From Pseudomonas sp. S31 (GTDB lineage: Bacteria; Pseudomonadota; Gammaproteobacteria; Pseudomonadales; Pseudomonadaceae): 64,000 nucleotides of DNA. The position numbers and the translations under genes are program-made. Below the pieces are notes generated by a model that was given only the letters and a program-made list of their open reading frames with translations, searched no databases and was not told the DNA's origin. Of this stretch, positions 36,453 to 45,265 are shown piece after piece (positions within the stretch are counted from its first letter, which is position 1; every line of letters starts with the position of its first letter). The stretch covers positions 163,894-227,893 of the forward strand of contig NZ_JACVVE010000003.1 of the NCBI RefSeq assembly GCF_016648105.1, given 5' to 3'.

Positions 36453-37700
36453 TTACTCTGGCGAGCGGAAGCTCAGGCTGTAGTTCACGGCCTTCGGCCC
36501 CGGGTCGAGGATATCCAGGGCGATGTGGATCGGCGTCTGGCTCGGCATGTCGCCCCGCCCCGCCAGCTCGCCGGACAGGTATTCGCTGGGCTTGAAGCGA
36601 CGACTGGCGATCAGCTGGCCGTTGAGGTCGGCGAAGCGCAGTTCCAGCAGCGGGAACGGCTGGGCGAAGGGCGCGCGGTTGTAGATGATCGCGTCGACGA
36701 TCAGCGCGCCCTTGAAGTCGGGGTGGCTGCGTACCACCAGGTTGCTGCTCTTGATCCGGGCGATGTCGACGCGGGTCGGCACCTGGCAGCCGACCACCGG
36801 GCACAATTGCTGGAAAATCGGGCGGTACTGATCCTGGCGGGCCATCTCGTCGAAGTGGAACCAGACGTACTGGAACGCCAGCAGGCCAGCGGCCAGCAAG
36901 CTCAGCAAGCCCCACAGCAGGCGCTTGCCCCAGTTGGGCTGGGGTTTTTCCCAGCCCAGCTGCAGCGGGTCGTCGACCACATCGACCAACGGCTCCTTGC
37001 GCGAGGGGCGCTCGGCCTTGGCGGCCAGGGCAGGCTCCAGGCGCTCCATGGGCAACGGGGCGACGACATCGACGTCATCGTCATCGCGGGCGGACAGCTT
37101 CAGCTCCGGCTCGTCCTCGTCTCGGGCGCTCAGGCCGGTCTCGTGGATTTCGTCGTCATCGTCAAGCCGATCGACGTCGCGTTCACGGGCATGGGTGGGT
37201 TCGTCCTCATCGAGGTCCAGGTCGACCGCGGTACCCAGGGTCGGCTCGGTGCGATCACCCGGTGCCGGGTCGAGCTCCAGCTCAAGTGGCGCCTGCTCCA
37301 CCAGCATCGGCTCGGCGCCATGCTCCTCCCGCTCGTCGTCGGCGGTTTCGGTGGCGGTGCCGAACGGCTTGTCGGCGGCTTCGCTGCGGCGCTCCAGGCG
37401 TGCCAGCTCTTCATCCAGATCGAGTTCGTCGAGCGCCTGGGCAGTCAGGGTCCAGTCCTGCCGAGGCTCGGCAACGGGCTCGCTGGCCGGCGCCAAGGGG
37501 GGCTCTGCCGGTATGGGCGCAGCAACTGGCGGCGCGCTGGCGGGCAGCGCGCGGTTCTGCTCGAGCAATTGCTTCGCCGCGTTGAACACCTGCAGGCAGT
37601 GGCCGCAGCGCACGACGCCACGAGCCACGCTCAGTTGGTGATGGGTGACGCGAAAGCTGGTCTGGCAATGCGGGCACTGGGTGACGAAACTGTCGGTCAT
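36453..37700 (-). CDS. zinc-ribbon DUF3426 membrane protein
   Basis: A 415-residue protein with an N-terminal MJ0042-type zinc ribbon (CPHCQTSF ... CGHCLQVF, residues 9-41). A long acidic, low-complexity region follows (about 60-240, rich in D, E and A), then one transmembrane helix (LLWGLLSLLAAGLLAFQYVW, about 262-281). The periplasmic DUF3426 domain (about 290-415) contains VGCQVPTRVDIARIKSSNL. The arrangement suggests a metal-binding cytoplasmic head tethered to the membrane; function is unknown. It is conserved beside prmA and dusB in Pseudomonas, starting 27 bases after the prmA stop. Confidence 0.85.
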   Translation of the reverse strand: MTDSFVTQCPHCQTSFRVTHHQLSVARGVVRCGHCLQVFNAAKQLLEQNRALPASAPPVAAPIPAEPPLAPASEPVAEPRQDWTLTAQALDELDLDEELARLERRSEAADKPFGTATETADDEREEHGAEPMLVEQAPLELELDPAPGDRTEPTLGTAVDLDLDEDEPTHARERDVDRLDDDDEIHETGLSARDEDEPELKLSARDDDDVDVVAPLPMERLEPALAAKAERPSRKEPLVDVVDDPLQLGWEKPQPNWGKRLLWGLLSLLAAGLLAFQYVWFHFDEMARQDQYRPIFQQLCPVVGCQVPTRVDIARIKSSNLVVRSHPDFKGALIVDAIIYNRAPFAQPFPLLELRFADLNGQLIASRRFKPSEYLSGELAGRGDMPSQTPIHIALDILDPGPKAVNYSLSFRSPE

Positions 37701-37727
37701 GCGGCGATCCGGGAGCTGTGCAGAGGG

Positions 37728-38621
37728 TTATTCTAGGCCCGCTTGGCGGCGTCGACCACTGATGCGCACCCAGCCGTCGCGGACGACGATCGGGTCGAGC
37801 TCGAAGTCGGCGGCGTAGGCTTCGGCCACTTCCTCGCCCTGTTCGGCGAGGATGCCCGACAAGGCCAGCAGGCCACCGGGGCGGACCAGGCCGGACAGTT
37901 GTGGCGCCAGCGAGACCAGCGGGCCGGCCAGGATGTTGGCGACCAGCACGTCGGCCTGCATGGCCGGCATCTGCTCGGGCAGGTACAGGGCCAGTTTGTC
38001 ATCGGCGATGCCGTTGCGCCCGGCGTTGTCACGCGAGGCTTCCAAGGCCTGCACGTCGATGTCGGTACCGACCGCCTCGCGGGCGCCCAACAGCAGCGCG
38101 GCGATGGCCAGGATGCCCGAGCCGCAGCCGAAGTCCAGCACCTGGGTGCCGTCGAGCTGCTGGCCGTCGAGCCACTCCAGGCACAGTGCGGTGGTGGGAT
38201 GGGTGCCGGTGCCAAACGCCAGGCCTGGGTCGAGCAGCAGGTTGACGGCGTCTTTCTCCGGCGCCTCGTGCCAGCTCGGCACGATCCACAGGCGCTGGCC
38301 GAAGCGCATGGGCTGGAAGTTGTCCATCCAGCTGCGCTCCCAGTCCTGGTCCTCGATCACCTCGGCCTGGTGCTCGGGCAGCTCGGCAGCGGTCAACAGG
38401 CGCAGGTGGGCGAACACCTGGTCTGGATCGGCGTCGGCCTCGAACAGCGCCAGCAAGTGGGTGTGCGACCACAGCGGGGTGGTGTTGAGGTCGGGCTCGA
38501 AGATCGGCTGATCTTCGGCATCCATGAACGTGACCGAGACGGCGCCCACTTCGAGCAGGGCGTCTTCGTAGGTTTCGGCTTGTTCCGGGCTGATGGCCAG
38601 GCGTACTTGCAGCCAGGGCAT
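37728..38621 (-). CDS. prmA: ribosomal protein L11 methyltransferase PrmA
   Basis: A 297-residue SAM-dependent enzyme that trimethylates lysines and the N-terminus of ribosomal protein L11. The small N-terminal substrate-recognition domain ([20 protein letters not shown] on) is followed by the Rossmann methylase with [20 protein letters not shown] (about residues 160-179). The [14 protein letters not shown] segment (about 230) carries the active site. I chose the ATG at 38621, seven bases after AAGGTG; a GTG at 38630 would add three residues. It is the first of the prmA-DUF3426 pair and follows the acetoin cluster's acoC. Confidence 0.94.
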   Translation of the reverse strand: MPWLQVRLAISPEQAETYEDALLEVGAVSVTFMDAEDQPIFEPDLNTTPLWSHTHLLALFEADADPDQVFAHLRLLTAAELPEHQAEVIEDQDWERSWMDNFQPMRFGQRLWIVPSWHEAPEKDAVNLLLDPGLAFGTGTHPTTALCLEWLDGQQLDGTQVLDFGCGSGILAIAALLLGAREAVGTDIDVQALEASRDNAGRNGIADDKLALYLPEQMPAMQADVLVANILAGPLVSLAPQLSGLVRPGGLLALSGILAEQGEEVAEAYAADFELDPIVVRDGWVRISGRRRQAGLE

Positions 38622-38725
38622 GGCGGGCACCTTTGGTAAATCGACAGGGGCAGCCCGAGGCTGCGCGAAGGCTGGCAGTTTACGCGAGTGCGGGGGGTTT
38701 GTAGAGGCATGGCAGGGACCGCATG

Positions 38726-38838
38726 GCCTTCTTCGCGGGTAAATCGCAGCGGCGAACCGCTGCTCCTACAGGATAAGCGCCGGTTCTGATAGCGGTGCAG
38801 GTCCTGGGGGCGGGCTTGCCCGCGAAGAGGCCGTCACA
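38726..38838. repeat. degenerate REP units between prmA and acoC
   Basis: CTTCTTCGCGGGTAAATCGC with CGGCGAACCGCTGCTCCTAC, then about 35 bases later GGGGGCGGGCTTGCCCGCGA. These are two diverged REP-like units. They fill most of the 219-base gap at one edge of the acetoin cluster. Confidence 0.65.
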
Positions 38839-38840
38839 GG

Positions 38841-39947
38841 TCAATGCAGACGCAGGAACTCCAGCAGCTTCTGGTTCACCTGCTCCGCCGCCTCCATCTG
38901 CACCATGTGCCCGACCCCTGGCACCAGCAGCACCTCGGCCTCCAGCCCCTGGGCATGCCCGGCCGGAATGATCGCGTCCTCGGCGCCCCAGACCACCAGC
39001 GCCGGATGCTGCCCCACGACGCCGCGCAGGTCATGCCGCTGGCGGTCGCCGTCGGCCAGCGCCGCACCCAGTTGCCGCAGTGCCTCGTCGACGCCCTCAA
39101 GGCGCTTGTACCTGAGCATGTCCTCGAGCATCTGCCGGGTGACCTGCCCCGGGTCGGCGAACAGCTGGCTCATCGGCCCCTTGAGTGCGTTGCGGTTGGC
39201 TGCCGCGATGAAGCCCTGCAGGTACTGGCCGTTGATCGCCTCGCCCAGCCCGGCACTGGCCACCAGGCTCAGGCTGGCCACCCGCTGCGGCGCCTGTCGC
39301 GCCAGGTTCAGGCTCACCGCGCCGCCCATGGAGTGCCCGGCCAGGTGCGCCTTGGCGATGTCCAGGTGATCGAGCAGGGCCAGCACCGCTGCGCTGAGCT
39401 CGTCCAGGTCACCCTGCTGCAAGGGCTTGGCCGATTCGCCATGTCCCGGCAGGTCGAGCGCGATGACCCGGCGCTCGGCGGCCAGCGCCGGGTGGTTGAA
39501 CAACCAGTTGTTGAGGTCGCCGCCAAAGCCGTGCACCAGCAGCAGCGGCGTGCCGCCTTCGCCGAGCTCGAACCAGCGCAGCAGGCGCCCGCCCACTTCG
39601 GCTTTCTGTGGTGCTGGGCCCTGAGCCTGGTCCGCCCCCCCTTCTGCGACGAACTCTGCCTGGAAGCGCTGCACCACGGCATCGATCTCGGCATCTTCCA
39701 CCTCGCCTTCCACCAGCACCGCCAGCAACGCGCCCACCGGCAGGGTTTCGTCGGGCCTGGCCACCTGGCGGCGCAGCACCCCGCCGAATGGCGCCTCGAC
39801 ACTGCTGCTGATCTTGTCGGTCTCGACGTCCAGCACTTCGTCGCCCTTGCTGATCTCGTCGCCTTCCTGCTTGAGCCAGGTATCGACCCGGCCTTCGGTC
39901 ATCGACAGGCCCCACTTGGGCATGGTCAGGGTATGGATCTGGCTCAT
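38841..39947 (-). CDS. acoC: acetoin dehydrogenase E2 component (lipoyl-alpha/beta hydrolase)
   Basis: A 368-residue dihydrolipoamide acetyltransferase of the acetoin dehydrogenase complex. The N-terminal lipoyl domain has VLDVETDKISSSVEAPF with the lipoylated Lys45. After a linker near 100-120 comes an alpha/beta-hydrolase fold with LLLVHGFGGDLNNWLF and nucleophile motif GHSMGG (Ser206), replacing the usual E2 catalytic core. This unusual architecture is typical of Pseudomonas AcoC. It transfers the acetyl group from AcoB/AcoA to CoA. It overlaps acoB by four bases. No dihydrolipoamide dehydrogenase or butanediol dehydrogenase gene follows. Confidence 0.93.
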   Translation of the reverse strand: MSQIHTLTMPKWGLSMTEGRVDTWLKQEGDEISKGDEVLDVETDKISSSVEAPFGGVLRRQVARPDETLPVGALLAVLVEGEVEDAEIDAVVQRFQAEFVAEGGADQAQGPAPQKAEVGGRLLRWFELGEGGTPLLLVHGFGGDLNNWLFNHPALAAERRVIALDLPGHGESAKPLQQGDLDELSAAVLALLDHLDIAKAHLAGHSMGGAVSLNLARQAPQRVASLSLVASAGLGEAINGQYLQGFIAAANRNALKGPMSQLFADPGQVTRQMLEDMLRYKRLEGVDEALRQLGAALADGDRQRHDLRGVVGQHPALVVWGAEDAIIPAGHAQGLEAEVLLVPGVGHMVQMEAAEQVNQKLLEFLRLH

Positions 39948-40966
39948 GCGGCACTCCTTGCAGCTTCGATCACCCGGCGCACGGCGGCTTCGATCTTCGC
40001 CGCATCCGGGATGTACAGGTCTTCCAGGGCGTCGGAGAACGGCACCGGTGTGTGCGGCGCGGTGACCATCTCGATCGGGCCCTTGAGTGCGGCGAAGGCT
40101 TTCTGCGCCACCAGGGCACTGATGTCGGTGGCCATCGAGCAGCGCGGGTTGGCTTCGTCGATGACCACCAGGCGGCCGGTCTTCTCCACGCTTTCGAGGA
40201 TGCTGTCCTCGTCCAGCGGGCTGGTGGTGCGCAGGTCCAGGACTTCGCAGTCGATGCCCTGGCGCGCCAGGTTGTTGGCTGCCTCAATGGCCACGTGGAC
40301 CATGCGCCCGTAGGTCACCAGGGTCACATCGTCGCCGTCGCGCAGGTAGTTGGCCTCGCCGAACGGTACCGTGTACACCTCTTCCGGCACCTCGCCCTGC
40401 ATGCTGTAGAGCAACTTATGCTCGCAGAAGATCACCGGGTCGTTGTCGCGAATCGCCTGGATCAACAAACCTTTGGCGTCATACGGTGAGGACGGGCACA
40501 CCACCTTGAGGCCGGGGATGTGCGTCCACAGCGAGGTGAGCATCTGCGAATGCTGGGCGGCCGCGCGCAGGCCGGCGCCATACATGGTGCGCATCACCAG
40601 GGGTGTGACGGCCTTGCCACCGAACATGTAGCGAAACTTCGCCGCCTGGTTGAGGATCTGGTCCAGGCAGCAGCCTGCGAAATCGACGAACATCAGTTCG
40701 CATACCGGGCGCAGACCTTGGGTGGCGGCTCCGACGGCAGCGCCGACGTAGCCGATCTCGGACAGTGGGGCATCCAGTACGCGCCCCGGAAACTGTGGGT
40801 AGAGGCCCTTGGTCACGCCCAGCACGCCGCCCCAGGCGTCCTCCTCGCCAGGCGCACCAGCGCCGCCGGCGACGTCTTCGCCAATGATGAACACCGTGCT
40901 GTCGCGGCGCATTTCCTGGGCCAGGGCCTCGTTGATTGCCTGTTGGTAGCTGATCTTTCTAGCCAT
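39944..40966 (-). CDS. acoB: acetoin dehydrogenase E1 beta subunit
   Basis: A 340-residue transketolase-like beta subunit. It starts MARKISYQQAINEALAQEMR with GEDVAGGAGAPGEEDAWGGV near residues 29-48. Later blocks are DAPLSEIGYVGAAVGAATQG and the C-terminal transketolase domain DCEVLDLRTTSPLDEDSILE. With AcoA it forms the thiamine-diphosphate E1 enzyme that splits acetoin to acetaldehyde and enzyme-bound acetyl. The open frame extends far upstream, but the ATG at 40966 has the family N-terminus and an AGGAGAACC ribosome site. It overlaps acoC by four bases. Confidence 0.94.
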   Translation of the reverse strand: MARKISYQQAINEALAQEMRRDSTVFIIGEDVAGGAGAPGEEDAWGGVLGVTKGLYPQFPGRVLDAPLSEIGYVGAAVGAATQGLRPVCELMFVDFAGCCLDQILNQAAKFRYMFGGKAVTPLVMRTMYGAGLRAAAQHSQMLTSLWTHIPGLKVVCPSSPYDAKGLLIQAIRDNDPVIFCEHKLLYSMQGEVPEEVYTVPFGEANYLRDGDDVTLVTYGRMVHVAIEAANNLARQGIDCEVLDLRTTSPLDEDSILESVEKTGRLVVIDEANPRCSMATDISALVAQKAFAALKGPIEMVTAPHTPVPFSDALEDLYIPDAAKIEAAVRRVIEAARSAA

Positions 40967-40998
40967 GGTGGTTCTCCTGTCGTTCTTGTTGTTCGGGC

Positions 40999-41976
40999 TC
41001 AGGGATAGCTGACATAGACGTCGGTGAGCAGGTCGGCGGGCTGCGGCTTGGGGTCGGACTTGGCACGGCGCACGGCGTCTTCGATCAAGTCCTCGACGCG
41101 GGCGTCGATGGCATCGAGCTGGACGGCCTGGAGCAGGCCGGCGCGGGTGGTCTTGTGGCGGAACTGCATGAGGCAGTCGCGGCTTTCGCGCAGGTTCTTC
41201 ACCTCGTCCACGGCGCGGTAGGTCTGGGCGTCGCCTTCGAAGTGGCCGTAGTAGCGGCTGAGCTTGACCTCGATCAGCGAAGGCCCCTGGCCGGACCGGG
41301 CGCGCTCGATGGCGGCGCCAGCGGCTTCGTGCACGGCGAAGAAGTCGAAGCCATCGATGGTCACGCCCGGCATGCCGAAACCGGCGGCGCGATCGGCGAT
41401 GTGGTCGCAGGCCACCGACCAGGTCGAGGCGGTGGCCTCGGCGTAGCCGTTGTTCTCGGCTACGAAGATGCACGGCAGGTTCATGATCGAGGCCAGGTTC
41501 ATCGCCTCGAACACCGCGCCTTCGTTGGAGGCGCCATCACCGAAGAAGGCCACGGCCACGTCGTCGCTGCCCTTGATCTTGGCGGCCAGCGCGGCGCCGG
41601 CCACCAATGGAGCTCCAGCGCCGACGATGCCGTTGGCACCGAGCATGCCTTTTTCCAGGTCGGCGATGTGCATCGAGCCGCCCTTGCCCCCGCATACGCC
41701 GGTCTTCTTGCCGTAGATCTCGGCCATCATGCCGTATACGTCGACGCCCTTGGCGATGCAGTGGCCGTGGCCGCGGTGGGTCGAGGCGATGCAGTCGCTG
41801 TCGCGCAAGTGCGCCATGACCCCAGCGGCCGAGGCTTCTTCGCCGGCATACAAGTGGACGAAGCCGGGGATCTCGCCCGTGGCGAACTCCACGTGCAGGC
41901 GTTCCTCGAAGGCGCGGATGGTGCGCATCACCTCATAGGCATGCAGCAGTTGGTCTGAATTGAGCTGAGTGGACAT
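40999..41976 (-). CDS. acoA: acetoin dehydrogenase E1 alpha subunit
   Basis: A 325-residue thiamine-diphosphate enzyme subunit. The ThDP motif starts at GDGASNEGAVFEAMN (GDG at residues 146-148) and ends with AENNGYAEATAS. GEEASAAGVMAHL and STHRGHGHCIAKG are the pyruvate-dehydrogenase-like blocks. With AcoB it carries out the decarboxylase-like cleavage of acetoin. The ATG at 41976 (MSTQLNSDQLLHAYEVMRTI) is preceded by GGAGAAC. It lies 23 bases after acoX and 32 bases before acoB within the aco operon. Confidence 0.94.
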   Translation of the reverse strand: MSTQLNSDQLLHAYEVMRTIRAFEERLHVEFATGEIPGFVHLYAGEEASAAGVMAHLRDSDCIASTHRGHGHCIAKGVDVYGMMAEIYGKKTGVCGGKGGSMHIADLEKGMLGANGIVGAGAPLVAGAALAAKIKGSDDVAVAFFGDGASNEGAVFEAMNLASIMNLPCIFVAENNGYAEATASTWSVACDHIADRAAGFGMPGVTIDGFDFFAVHEAAGAAIERARSGQGPSLIEVKLSRYYGHFEGDAQTYRAVDEVKNLRESRDCLMQFRHKTTRAGLLQAVQLDAIDARVEDLIEDAVRRAKSDPKPQPADLLTDVYVSYP

Positions 41977-41999
41977 CTTGTTGTTCTCCAGGGTTTGTC

Positions 42000-43055
42000 T
42001 CAACAGGGGGTTGCGGGGTGCAGCCGATGGCCGCGCGGGACGGCCAGCAGGTGATGACGGGCGGCATGCGCCAGCACGGCCTCGACCTCGATGCTCAACG
42101 GGCCTTGCAGGTCGAGGGTGACGCTGGGCGTATCGCCCTCGGCGAACTCGATTTCGCGCTCGCCGTCCAGCGCCAGAGTGCCGGCCGCCAGGCTCAGTCG
42201 ATGAGGTACGCCGGCTGGCAGGGTGCCGCTGGCGGTGACACCGCAGCCTTGCAGCAGGCCCGGCGCCAACGGTGCGACCAGAGCCTGTTCGGCTCCGGGG
42301 TTGAGCCGCACCCAGGCGCCGTGCGGGGCCTGGCGCGTCACCGGCTGCCACAGGCCGCAGAGCGCCGACAGGCCGATGGCATGGGGTTCGGCGAAGCAGG
42401 CGAAGACTTCGCAGATGTCCTCGCTGCGGCTGAGTGCGCGGGCGCCGATGAAGCGTTGCGGCGAGACCGCGACCTCGACCAGTGCCCATTCATGCACGGA
42501 CTGTTGCGGCACTTGCACCAACAGTCGCTTGTTGCGGCGCAGGGCGATGCTGGCGGGGATGCGCCCGCAGGCCACCAGCCCGCCAGCAAGACCGGCACTG
42601 GTGGCTTCGCGCAGCTCCGGGAAGGCGTTGTTGGTTCCTGTGGAGAGGGTCAGCAGCGGTATGTCGCCGGCTTCGGCGGCCACTGCCTTGTGCGTGCCGT
42701 CGCCGCCGAGCACGGCGATCAGGGCCACGCCGTGCTCGACCAGCAGCCGGGTAGCCAGGCGGGTATCGTTGACGGTCTGGGTCAGGGGCAGGTCGAGGAT
42801 GTGCAGGTGTGGCCAGTGCTGGTCGCGGGCCAGCGGGCCCTGGCTGGCCTTGAGCACCGCAGCGGCGATGCCGGTCATGTCTGCCGGCAGCAGGGCCTGG
42901 GTCACCCCCGTGGCACCGAAGGCGGCCAGCAGGCGCTGGATGACCGAGGCCTTGTCGGTGCTGGAATAAAGGCCGGCATTGGCAGTCAGGCGGCGCAGGT
43001 CGCGGCCTGAGGCAGGGTTGGCGATGATTCCGACGGTGGTGGCGGGTTGCGGCAT
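42000..43055 (-). CDS. acoX: AcoX, ATP-NAD-kinase-like protein of the acetoin operon
   Basis: A 351-residue protein of the NAD-kinase-like superfamily. It starts TTVGIIANPASGRDLRRLTA. The nucleotide-binding GGDGT motif is in LIAVLGGDGTHKAVAAEAGD (about residues 113-132), followed by PLLTLSTGTNNAFPE. AcoX is always found with acoABC, but its biochemical role is unresolved. Sequence shows a kinase-like fold, not a proven substrate. It is the promoter-proximal gene of acoXABC, with a sigma-54 promoter 34 bases upstream and acoR divergent beyond. Confidence 0.9.
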   Translation of the reverse strand: MPQPATTVGIIANPASGRDLRRLTANAGLYSSTDKASVIQRLLAAFGATGVTQALLPADMTGIAAAVLKASQGPLARDQHWPHLHILDLPLTQTVNDTRLATRLLVEHGVALIAVLGGDGTHKAVAAEAGDIPLLTLSTGTNNAFPELREATSAGLAGGLVACGRIPASIALRRNKRLLVQVPQQSVHEWALVEVAVSPQRFIGARALSRSEDICEVFACFAEPHAIGLSALCGLWQPVTRQAPHGAWVRLNPGAEQALVAPLAPGLLQGCGVTASGTLPAGVPHRLSLAAGTLALDGEREIEFAEGDTPSVTLDLQGPLSIEVEAVLAHAARHHLLAVPRGHRLHPATPC

Positions 43056-43088
43056 GGCGCACCTCGTATTGTTGTTTGACTGGGCTTG

Positions 43089-43104
43089 AGCAAGGTGGGT
43101 GCCA
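43089..43104 (-). promoter_or_regulatory. sigma-54 promoter of acoXABC
   Basis: On the minus strand TGGCAC-CCACC-TTGCT is a perfect -24/-12 element, 34 bases before the acoX start. The divergent gene encodes a sigma-54 activator with GAFTGA, so the pairing is coherent. Confidence 0.88.
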
Positions 43105-43182
43105 GTTTTCGCCTGGCTTTCGCAAAGTGCCGTTGCAGAGCGCTTTCTCCGGTTCGCGCCATACCACTCTGGAGAGGCGCAC

Positions 43183-43240
43183 GAGACGCCGCGTTTCAGT
43201 GGCGTGCTGACCTTGGCGAGACGCTGAGACGCAGCGTCTC
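43183..43240. promoter_or_regulatory. two candidate AcoR-binding palindromes
   Basis: Site 1, GAGACGC-C-GCGTTTC at 43183-43197; site 2, GAGACGC-A-GCGTCTC at 43226-43240 (perfect), with an extra direct half site GAGACGC at 43218-43224. Centres are 43 bases apart, about four helical turns. They lie 80-135 bases upstream of the sigma-54 promoter, the usual distance for enhancer sites. Binding by AcoR is inferred. Confidence 0.65.
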
Positions 43241-43333
43241 AAGCGCACCGGTAATCAATCCGCGCTTGTCGAGGCTCGGCGGCAGGCGCTTAATGGCCGG
43301 ACAACGACAAGAACAACAGGAACCGGAGGCCTC

Positions 43334-45187
43334 ATGCTTGCCGCGAACTCCCGAGCCCATGTCGATTGCGTCAGCCGGGTGCTGAAGAACGCCGACCGCC
43401 TGCCCCAGGCGCCGGTGCCGCCGCTGATCCTCGATTCATGGCGCCGTTCCATGGAGCTGTACCGTCTCGACCCTGGGTCCCAGCAGGGGCCGCGTATCCT
43501 TTCCCAGACCCTGCTCAACGAATGCCGCGAACGCGCCGAGCTGTTCCTGCGCATCGCCAGCGATGCCGTGGCCCGCCTGCACCAGCGGGTGCGGGGTGCC
43601 GACTACTGCGTGCTGCTGACCGATGCCTTGGGGCGCACCATCGACTATCGGGTCGAGTCGACCATCCGCAACGACTGCCGCAAGGCCGGGCTGTACCTGG
43701 GCACCTGCTGGTCGGAAGGCGAGGAGGGTACCTGCGGTGTGGCGGCAGTGCTGACCAGCAAGGCGCCGGCCACGGTGCACAAGCGCGATCACTTCCGCGC
43801 GGCCTTCATCGGCCTCACCTGCACGGCGGCACCGGTGCTCGACCCGCATGGCGAGTTGCTCGGCGTGGTCGATGTGTCGGCCCTGCAATCGCCGGATGAT
43901 CGACGCAGCCAGCACCTGATCCGCCAGCTGGTCGAGCAGACCGCACGGGAAATCGAAAACGCCTTCTTCATGCACAGCGCCCAGGGCCATTGGGTGATGC
44001 GCGCCCATGGCACGCCGGGCTACGTGGAGAGCCAGCCCGACTACCTGCTGGCATGGGATGCCGACGGTCGCCTGCGAGCGCTCAACAGCCTGGCCCGGGA
44101 GCGCCTGCTGGCTCGGTATGGGCGTTTGCCGGAGCACATCGGCGAACTGTTCGACATGGACCAGCTGCGCCGGGCCAATGAGGCCTCGGCTCAGCGCCTG
44201 CCTGGGTTGGGCGGGCTCTACGGGCGGATCTGCGCGCCACAGCGCAGAAGGCACACGCAGCCTCTGCAGCAAGCGCAGGATGCGCGCATCGAGCAGCAGT
44301 TGCGCCTGGCCACGCGGGTCAAGGACTGCAACCTGGCGGTGCTGGTCCAGGGCGAGACTGGTGTCGGCAAGGAGGTCTTCGCTCGCCAGTTGCATCAGCG
44401 CAGCCAGCGCCGCGATGGGGCATTCGTGACCCTGAACTGCGCGGCCATTCCAGAGAGCTTGATCGAGAGCGAGCTGTTCGGCTATGTCGCTGGCGCGTTC
44501 ACCGGTGCATCGGGCAAAGGCATGCAAGGTTTATTGCAGCAAGCCGATGGCGGCACGTTGTTCCTCGATGAGATCGGCGACATGCCGCTGAACCTGCAGA
44601 CCCGATTGCTGCGGGTGCTGGCAGAGGGGGAGGTGGCACCGTTGGGGGCGGCGCGGCGCGAACGCGTGGATATCCAGGTGATCTGCGCCACCCACCGCGA
44701 CCTGGCGGCGATGGTGAGCGAAGGGCAGTTCCGCGAAGACTTGTACTTCCGTCTGGCCAATGCCCGTTTCGAGTTGCCGCCGCTGCGCGAGCGCGAGGAT
44801 CGACTGGGCTTGATCCATCAGTTGCTGGCCGAAGAGGCCGATGCGTGTGGGGTGCAGGTAGTGCTGGCGGACGGTGCCTTGCAGGCGTTGCTGGTGTACC
44901 GCTGGCCGGGCAACCTGCGCCAGTTGCGCCAGGTGTTGCGCTATGCCTGCGCGGTCCAGGAAGGCGGGCTGATAGGCCTGGAGGACCTGCCTGGGGAAGT
45001 GCGCGGCAATGCTTGCCCCTCGGCTGATGCGGGGGCATCGAGCCCCGCTCGGCAGCTCTTGCTGGATGCCTTGATCCGGCATCGCTGGAAGCCGGCGGAA
45101 GCGGCGCGGGCCCTGGGTATTTCGCGAGCGACCTTGTACAGGCGGGTGCATGAGCACCGGATCGACATGCCGCGGATGAAGGGCTAG
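43334..45187 (+). CDS. acoR: sigma-54-dependent activator AcoR
   Basis: A 617-residue enhancer-binding protein. The N-terminal sensory region (to about residue 300) includes a GAF domain (YCVLLTDALGRTIDYRVEST, GLYLGTCWSEGEEGTCGVAA). The AAA+ domain follows with Walker A GETGVGKE at 340-347, the sigma-54 contact loop GAFTGA at 387-392 and Walker B GGTLFLDEIGD. The C-terminus has a Fis-type helix-turn-helix (WKPAEAARALGISRATLYRR). It senses acetoin or acetaldehyde and activates acoXABC. GGAGG at 43325-43329 supports the start. A strong terminator shared with accC follows. Confidence 0.93.
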   Translation: MLAANSRAHVDCVSRVLKNADRLPQAPVPPLILDSWRRSMELYRLDPGSQQGPRILSQTLLNECRERAELFLRIASDAVARLHQRVRGADYCVLLTDALGRTIDYRVESTIRNDCRKAGLYLGTCWSEGEEGTCGVAAVLTSKAPATVHKRDHFRAAFIGLTCTAAPVLDPHGELLGVVDVSALQSPDDRRSQHLIRQLVEQTAREIENAFFMHSAQGHWVMRAHGTPGYVESQPDYLLAWDADGRLRALNSLARERLLARYGRLPEHIGELFDMDQLRRANEASAQRLPGLGGLYGRICAPQRRRHTQPLQQAQDARIEQQLRLATRVKDCNLAVLVQGETGVGKEVFARQLHQRSQRRDGAFVTLNCAAIPESLIESELFGYVAGAFTGASGKGMQGLLQQADGGTLFLDEIGDMPLNLQTRLLRVLAEGEVAPLGAARRERVDIQVICATHRDLAAMVSEGQFREDLYFRLANARFELPPLREREDRLGLIHQLLAEEADACGVQVVLADGALQALLVYRWPGNLRQLRQVLRYACAVQEGGLIGLEDLPGEVRGNACPSADAGASSPARQLLLDALIRHRWKPAEAARALGISRATLYRRVHEHRIDMPRMKG

Positions 45188-45216
45188 CAAGGCCGCTACA
45201 GGCTCTGCCAGGCAAT

Positions 45217-45246
45217 AAAAAACCCCGGCACCTGGCCGGGGTTTTT
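45217..45246. terminator. bidirectional terminator between acoR and accC
   Basis: AAAAAACCCCGG, a 7-base loop, then CCGGGGTTTTT: A-run, GC stem and T-run. It serves the convergent acoR and accC 3' ends. Confidence 0.93.
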
Positions 45247-45265
45247 CATCATCACGCTAACGCGA

